Shown: positions 61,651-64,000 of the stretch, piece by piece
Numbering within the stretch: position 1 is the first letter of the stretch
Layout of the letters: every line of letters starts with the position of its first letter
From: Microbispora sp. ZYX-F-249
GTDB taxonomy: Bacteria; Actinomycetota; Actinomycetes; Streptosporangiales; Streptosporangiaceae
Length of the DNA stretch: 64,000 bases
NCBI RefSeq assembly: GCF_039649665.1
Contig: NZ_JBDJAW010000017.1
Coordinates: forward strand, 106,102 to 170,101
Direction: 5' to 3'
The notes under the pieces: model-generated
The model's database searches: none
Seen by the model: only the letters and a program-made list of their open reading frames with translations
Told to the model about the DNA's origin: nothing
Program-made: the position numbers and the translations under genes

Positions 61651-62541
61651 TCAGGCGCAGGAGGCCGCGAGGAGCCGGGCGATCGTGTCGTCGTCGCAGG
61701 TGTCCCAGAACGTCCCGACCGTGTCTTCGAGGTGGTCGAACGAGGCCGCCTCGAAGAGGACCTCCTGATATTTCGTGATGTCGTAGTGAGTGGTCCCCAT
61801 CGCGGCGAGGTCGAGCGGGCGGATGTCCATCCCGCGGAACTCCTCGATCTCGCCGTACGAGCTGAGGATCCCCGCGCCGTACGCCCTGAGTTCGCCGTCC
61901 TCCCGCATGACGCCGAACTCCAGGGTGAACCAGAAGACCTTGGACACGAACTCCAGCGCCTCGTCGGTCTCCACCCGGCGCGCCGCCCGGCCGGCGGCCC
62001 GGTACAGCGCGGCGAACCGGGGTGACGCCAGCGTGTTGGCGTGCCCGATCACCTCGTGGATGACGTCCGGTTCAGGGGTGTAGAACGGCACGGAATGGTG
62101 CCGGATGTACTGGGTGGAGTGGAACAGGCCGTCGGCCAGGACGCCGTAGAACTCGCGGAGCGGGACCAGCCCGGCCGCGGGCAGGTAGCGGAAACCGGTC
62201 AGCGGCTCCAGAAGGTCGCCGACCTCCTGAAGCTGCGGGATGCGATCCTCCGGCAGACCGAGCCGCGCCGCCGCGTCGAGGAACTCGCGCACCGCGTACT
62301 TGTGATGCTTGATCGCCAGTTCCTTGGTGACGAGCGCCCACACGTGGTGCTCCTCGTCGGTGTACTCGGCCGTCGGAATGGGGTCACCCGGCTTGTGCAC
62401 GAGCGCCAGCGCCGCGATCGCGTTGCGGCGCTGACGGTAGACCGCGTCCGCGAAACCGGGGTGGCTCGTGGCCAGCTCGACGACGACGGATCCGTCATCC
62501 TTCGTCGCCACCGGAGCGAAATACTGCGCTTCTTCAAACAT
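61651..62541 (-). CDS. phhA: Phenylalanine 4-monooxygenase (aromatic amino acid hydroxylase)
   Basis: 296 residues from the ATG of MFEEAQYF. The biopterin-dependent hydroxylase core has all iron ligands: DVIHEVIGHANTL (His162, His167) and VFWFTLEFGV (Glu208), with GFRYLPAAGLVPLREFYGVLADGLF around the pterin site. Phenylalanine to tyrosine, first step of Phe breakdown. The length matches bacterial PhhA. Divergent from an Lrp-type regulator with a near-perfect inverted repeat between. Confidence 0.95.
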   Translation of the reverse strand: MFEEAQYFAPVATKDDGSVVVELATSHPGFADAVYRQRRNAIAALALVHKPGDPIPTAEYTDEEHHVWALVTKELAIKHHKYAVREFLDAAARLGLPEDRIPQLQEVGDLLEPLTGFRYLPAAGLVPLREFYGVLADGLFHSTQYIRHHSVPFYTPEPDVIHEVIGHANTLASPRFAALYRAAGRAARRVETDEALEFVSKVFWFTLEFGVMREDGELRAYGAGILSSYGEIEEFRGMDIRPLDLAAMGTTHYDITKYQEVLFEAASFDHLEDTVGTFWDTCDDDTIARLLAASCA

Positions 62542-62566
62542 ACTCCGATATGACAGCAAGTAACCG

Positions 62567-62593
62567 CTTAACTGGCAAGAGTGACCAGTTGAG
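62567..62593. promoter_or_regulatory. Lrp operator between phhA and lrp
   Basis: CTTAACTGG, 9-nt spacer, CCAGTTGAG: 9-bp arms with a single mismatch, 26 bp upstream of phhA. Confidence 0.6.
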
Positions 62594-62660
62594 GTGTGCG
62601 AAACGCTCAAATCGGCGTGTTTTCGGGCGGGCACACTGGTCGATTCGCTCAGTCCGGGCG

Positions 62661-62666
62661 TACCCT
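62661..62666 (+). promoter_or_regulatory. Probable -10 element of the lrp gene (leaderless)
   Basis: TACCCT, 6 nt, ATG 62673. Confidence 0.5.
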
Positions 62667-62672
62667 CGGCGC

Positions 62673-63158
62673 ATGCTCGACGCGCTCGACAGCCGCCTGC
62701 TGACCACCATGCGGGCCAACCCCCGGATCGGGCTCACCGAGCTGGCCCGCCTGCTCGGCGTGGCCCGCGGCACCGTGCAGTCGCGGCTGGACAAGCTCAC
62801 CGCCCGCGGCGTCATCGCCGACTTCGGCCCGACGATCACGACAGAGCAGATCGGCTATCCCATCCTGGCCTTCGCCTCCCTGCAGATCGCTCAGGGCAAG
62901 CTGGCCGAGGCCGTGCGGTGGCTGGACGGCATCCCGGAGATCCTCGAGGTCTACGGCACCAGCGGCCAGGCCGACCTGCTGTGCCGCGTGGTCGCCCGCA
63001 GCACCCCGCATCTACAGGAAATCATCGCCCGGATCCTCGCCTCCCCCGCCGTCCAGCGCACCGACACGACGATCGCCCTGTCGACCCAGATTCCCTTCCG
63101 CATCGAGCCCCTGCTGGAGGCCGCGGTCGCACGGCCCGAACCGCGGTCACCGGCCTGA
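62673..63158 (+). CDS. Lrp/AsnC family regulator of phhA
   Basis: 161 residues. N-terminal AsnC HTH (LDALDSRLLTTMRANPRIGLTELARLLGVARGTVQSRLDKLTARG) and a C-terminal RAM domain (LAFASLQIAQGKLAEAVRWLDGIPEILEVYGTSGQADLLCRV). Lrp-type regulators of phenylalanine hydroxylase sense aromatic amino acids. A longer frame from 62550 exists but the start 6 nt after TACCCT fits the local pattern. Confidence 0.93.
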   Translation: MLDALDSRLLTTMRANPRIGLTELARLLGVARGTVQSRLDKLTARGVIADFGPTITTEQIGYPILAFASLQIAQGKLAEAVRWLDGIPEILEVYGTSGQADLLCRVVARSTPHLQEIIARILASPAVQRTDTTIALSTQIPFRIEPLLEAAVARPEPRSPA

Positions 63159-63193
63159 GCCACCGACGCCCGTGTTGAGCCAGGTCGCCGGCA

Positions 63194-63233
63194 CAGACGA
63201 TCCGGGGCTCGGGGCTCAGACGATCCGGGGCTC
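63194..63233. repeat. 17-bp direct repeat
   Basis: CAGACGATCCGGGGCTC twice, 23 bp apart, with a third CAGACGGATC partial copy running into the SUMF1 gene's stop codon. Only two full copies; possibly recent slippage. Confidence 0.6.
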
Positions 63234-63891
63234 AGACGGATCTCGCGAGGCGGAAGCCGAGGTCGTCGATGCGGAACGTCGGATGGCTCTTGCGGCGGCA
63301 CGACGCCCGGCATCCCCGGGGCAGATCATGTGCCCCTCCGCCCCGGAAAACCCGGTAAGGGCCGTAGACACTCGCGTCGTAGACGTCCCAGCACCATTCC
63401 CAAACGTTGCCGATCATGTCGTGCAGGCCCCACGCGTTCGGCTTCCTGGTCCCCACGTCGTGCACGCGCCCGCCGGAGTTCTCCCTGTGCCAGGCGATCT
63501 CGTCGAGCTCCCCGTACCGCACCCCGGTCGTCCCGGCCCGGCAGGCGTATTCCCACTCCGCCTCGGACGGCAGGCGGTATCCGTCCGCGTCCCAGTCACA
63601 GACCACGTCCTGCGCGTCGGGGTCGTCCCCGATCGCATAGCAGGGAGTCAGTCCCACCGACTCTGAAAGGCGGTTGCAGAACCGGACGGCGTCGATCCAG
63701 GACACCTCGGTGATCGGCGTCAGCGGTCCCGCCGAGCTCACCACGGCCTCGCCGGTGACGGACCGATACAGCTCCCGGGTCACCGGAAAGGGCGCCAACA
63801 GGAAGTCCCCGACCGCGCCCACCCAGTTGGTCCGCGTCCCCTCGTCCCGGAGGAGAAGCCTCCCCGCGGGAACTCGGATCATTCGCTCCAT
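63232..63891 (-). CDS. SUMF1/formylglycine-generating-enzyme-domain protein
   Basis: 219 residues from the ATG with AGGTGAG upstream (a longer frame starts 33 nt earlier). FGE-sulfatase fold: FPVTRELYRSVTG, PITEVSWIDAVRFCNRLS, YRLPSEAEWEYACRAGT, NAWGLHDMIGNVWEWCWD, FRGGGAHDL, then GCRASCRRKSH and DDLGFRLARS. Near-C-terminal cysteines are spaced CxxxC, not the CxxxxC of true FGE, so copper-dependent sulfatase activation is doubtful; no sulfatase gene is nearby. Confidence 0.85.
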   Translation of the reverse strand: MERMIRVPAGRLLLRDEGTRTNWVGAVGDFLLAPFPVTRELYRSVTGEAVVSSAGPLTPITEVSWIDAVRFCNRLSESVGLTPCYAIGDDPDAQDVVCDWDADGYRLPSEAEWEYACRAGTTGVRYGELDEIAWHRENSGGRVHDVGTRKPNAWGLHDMIGNVWEWCWDVYDASVYGPYRVFRGGGAHDLPRGCRASCRRKSHPTFRIDDLGFRLARSV

Positions 63892-63924
63892 GCTCACCTG
63901 AGCCGGCGATGATTCACGACTCAC

Positions 63925-64000
63925 CGTACGGTCCTGCCCTTCGCCGTCGATTCGCCCGTCCGCCCGGGCAGGCGCGGCAGTACGGCAACAAAAAAGGGGC
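63925..64000. other. Window end, no gene identified
   Basis: Leader of the SUMF1 gene, ending in CAACAAAAAAGGGGC. Nothing can be assigned in the last 76 bases. Confidence 0.5.

Noticed and set aside
63194..63233. 17-bp direct repeats as an att site or CRISPR remnant
   Set aside because: Only two copies, no integrase, no tRNA and no spacer-like spacing.

Overview
This is a high-GC (about 70%) bacterial chromosome segment with the look of an actinomycete. I would guess Streptosporangiales or a relative, but that rests on gene style rather than a marker gene. Supporting signs are many TetR, PucR, GntR and MarR regulators beside small operons, secreted CBM2 proteins with Ser/Pro linkers, an LPMO, a eukaryotic-type Ser/Thr kinase, an MMPL exporter, and start codons that often sit 6-7 nt behind a -10 hexamer (leaderless mRNAs). 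I see no rRNA, tRNA, IS element, prophage, CRISPR array or large NRPS/PKS cluster. Both ends cut through ordinary sequence, and the first gene is missing its 5' part.

Layout. 0-13 kb holds small enzyme and regulator units: the tail of an oxidoreductase-methyltransferase fusion, CutC, a GNAT, a GntR regulator facing a compact small-ORF transcription unit (3.35-3.74 kb), a TetR coupled to a TIM-barrel protein, flavin reductase, an SDR-SLOG pair, an ATP-grasp enzyme, a GH3 enzyme with a 19-bp operator, a PhoD without signal peptide, and TetR-AlkD. 13-28 kb holds MarR-ThuA facing an amidohydrolase, a receptor-like kinase, a secreted CBM2-esterase with a LacI-type operator, MMPL/TetR, a large LuxR ATPase, SDR/XRE, and a metallo-beta-lactamase-fold protein whose metal motif is destroyed.

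28-38 kb is a modified MEP isoprenoid locus. A GNAT, ispG and dxr keep the order familiar from other actinobacteria, but the site-2 protease gene usually found between ispG and dxr is absent. A cellulose-active LPMO gene on the opposite strand occupies that place, and an S33 peptidase separates the GNAT from ispG. A HipA-like kinase + DUF3037 pair lies just beyond the GNAT, and two tandem S1 proteases lie beyond dxr. 38-44 kb holds PPK2, a two-component system, an S41 protease and a two-gene unit of unknown function.

44-60 kb is an amino-acid/amine catabolic neighbourhood. It contains an aldehyde dehydrogenase, gabT and a PucR regulator (GABA), an aminotransferase + MmsA operon with a second PucR (beta-alanine or a similar omega-amino acid), an orphan polyamine-type binding lipoprotein, and a TetR/MFS pair with three evenly spaced operators. 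60-64 kb holds a secreted SPOR + phosphodiester-glycosidase protein, phenylalanine hydroxylase facing its Lrp regulator, and a SUMF1-domain protein.

Whole-window signals: the palindrome CCGTACGG occurs at least 27 times (about tenfold above chance), several rare TTA codons occur, and convergent genes are packed with almost no spacer.
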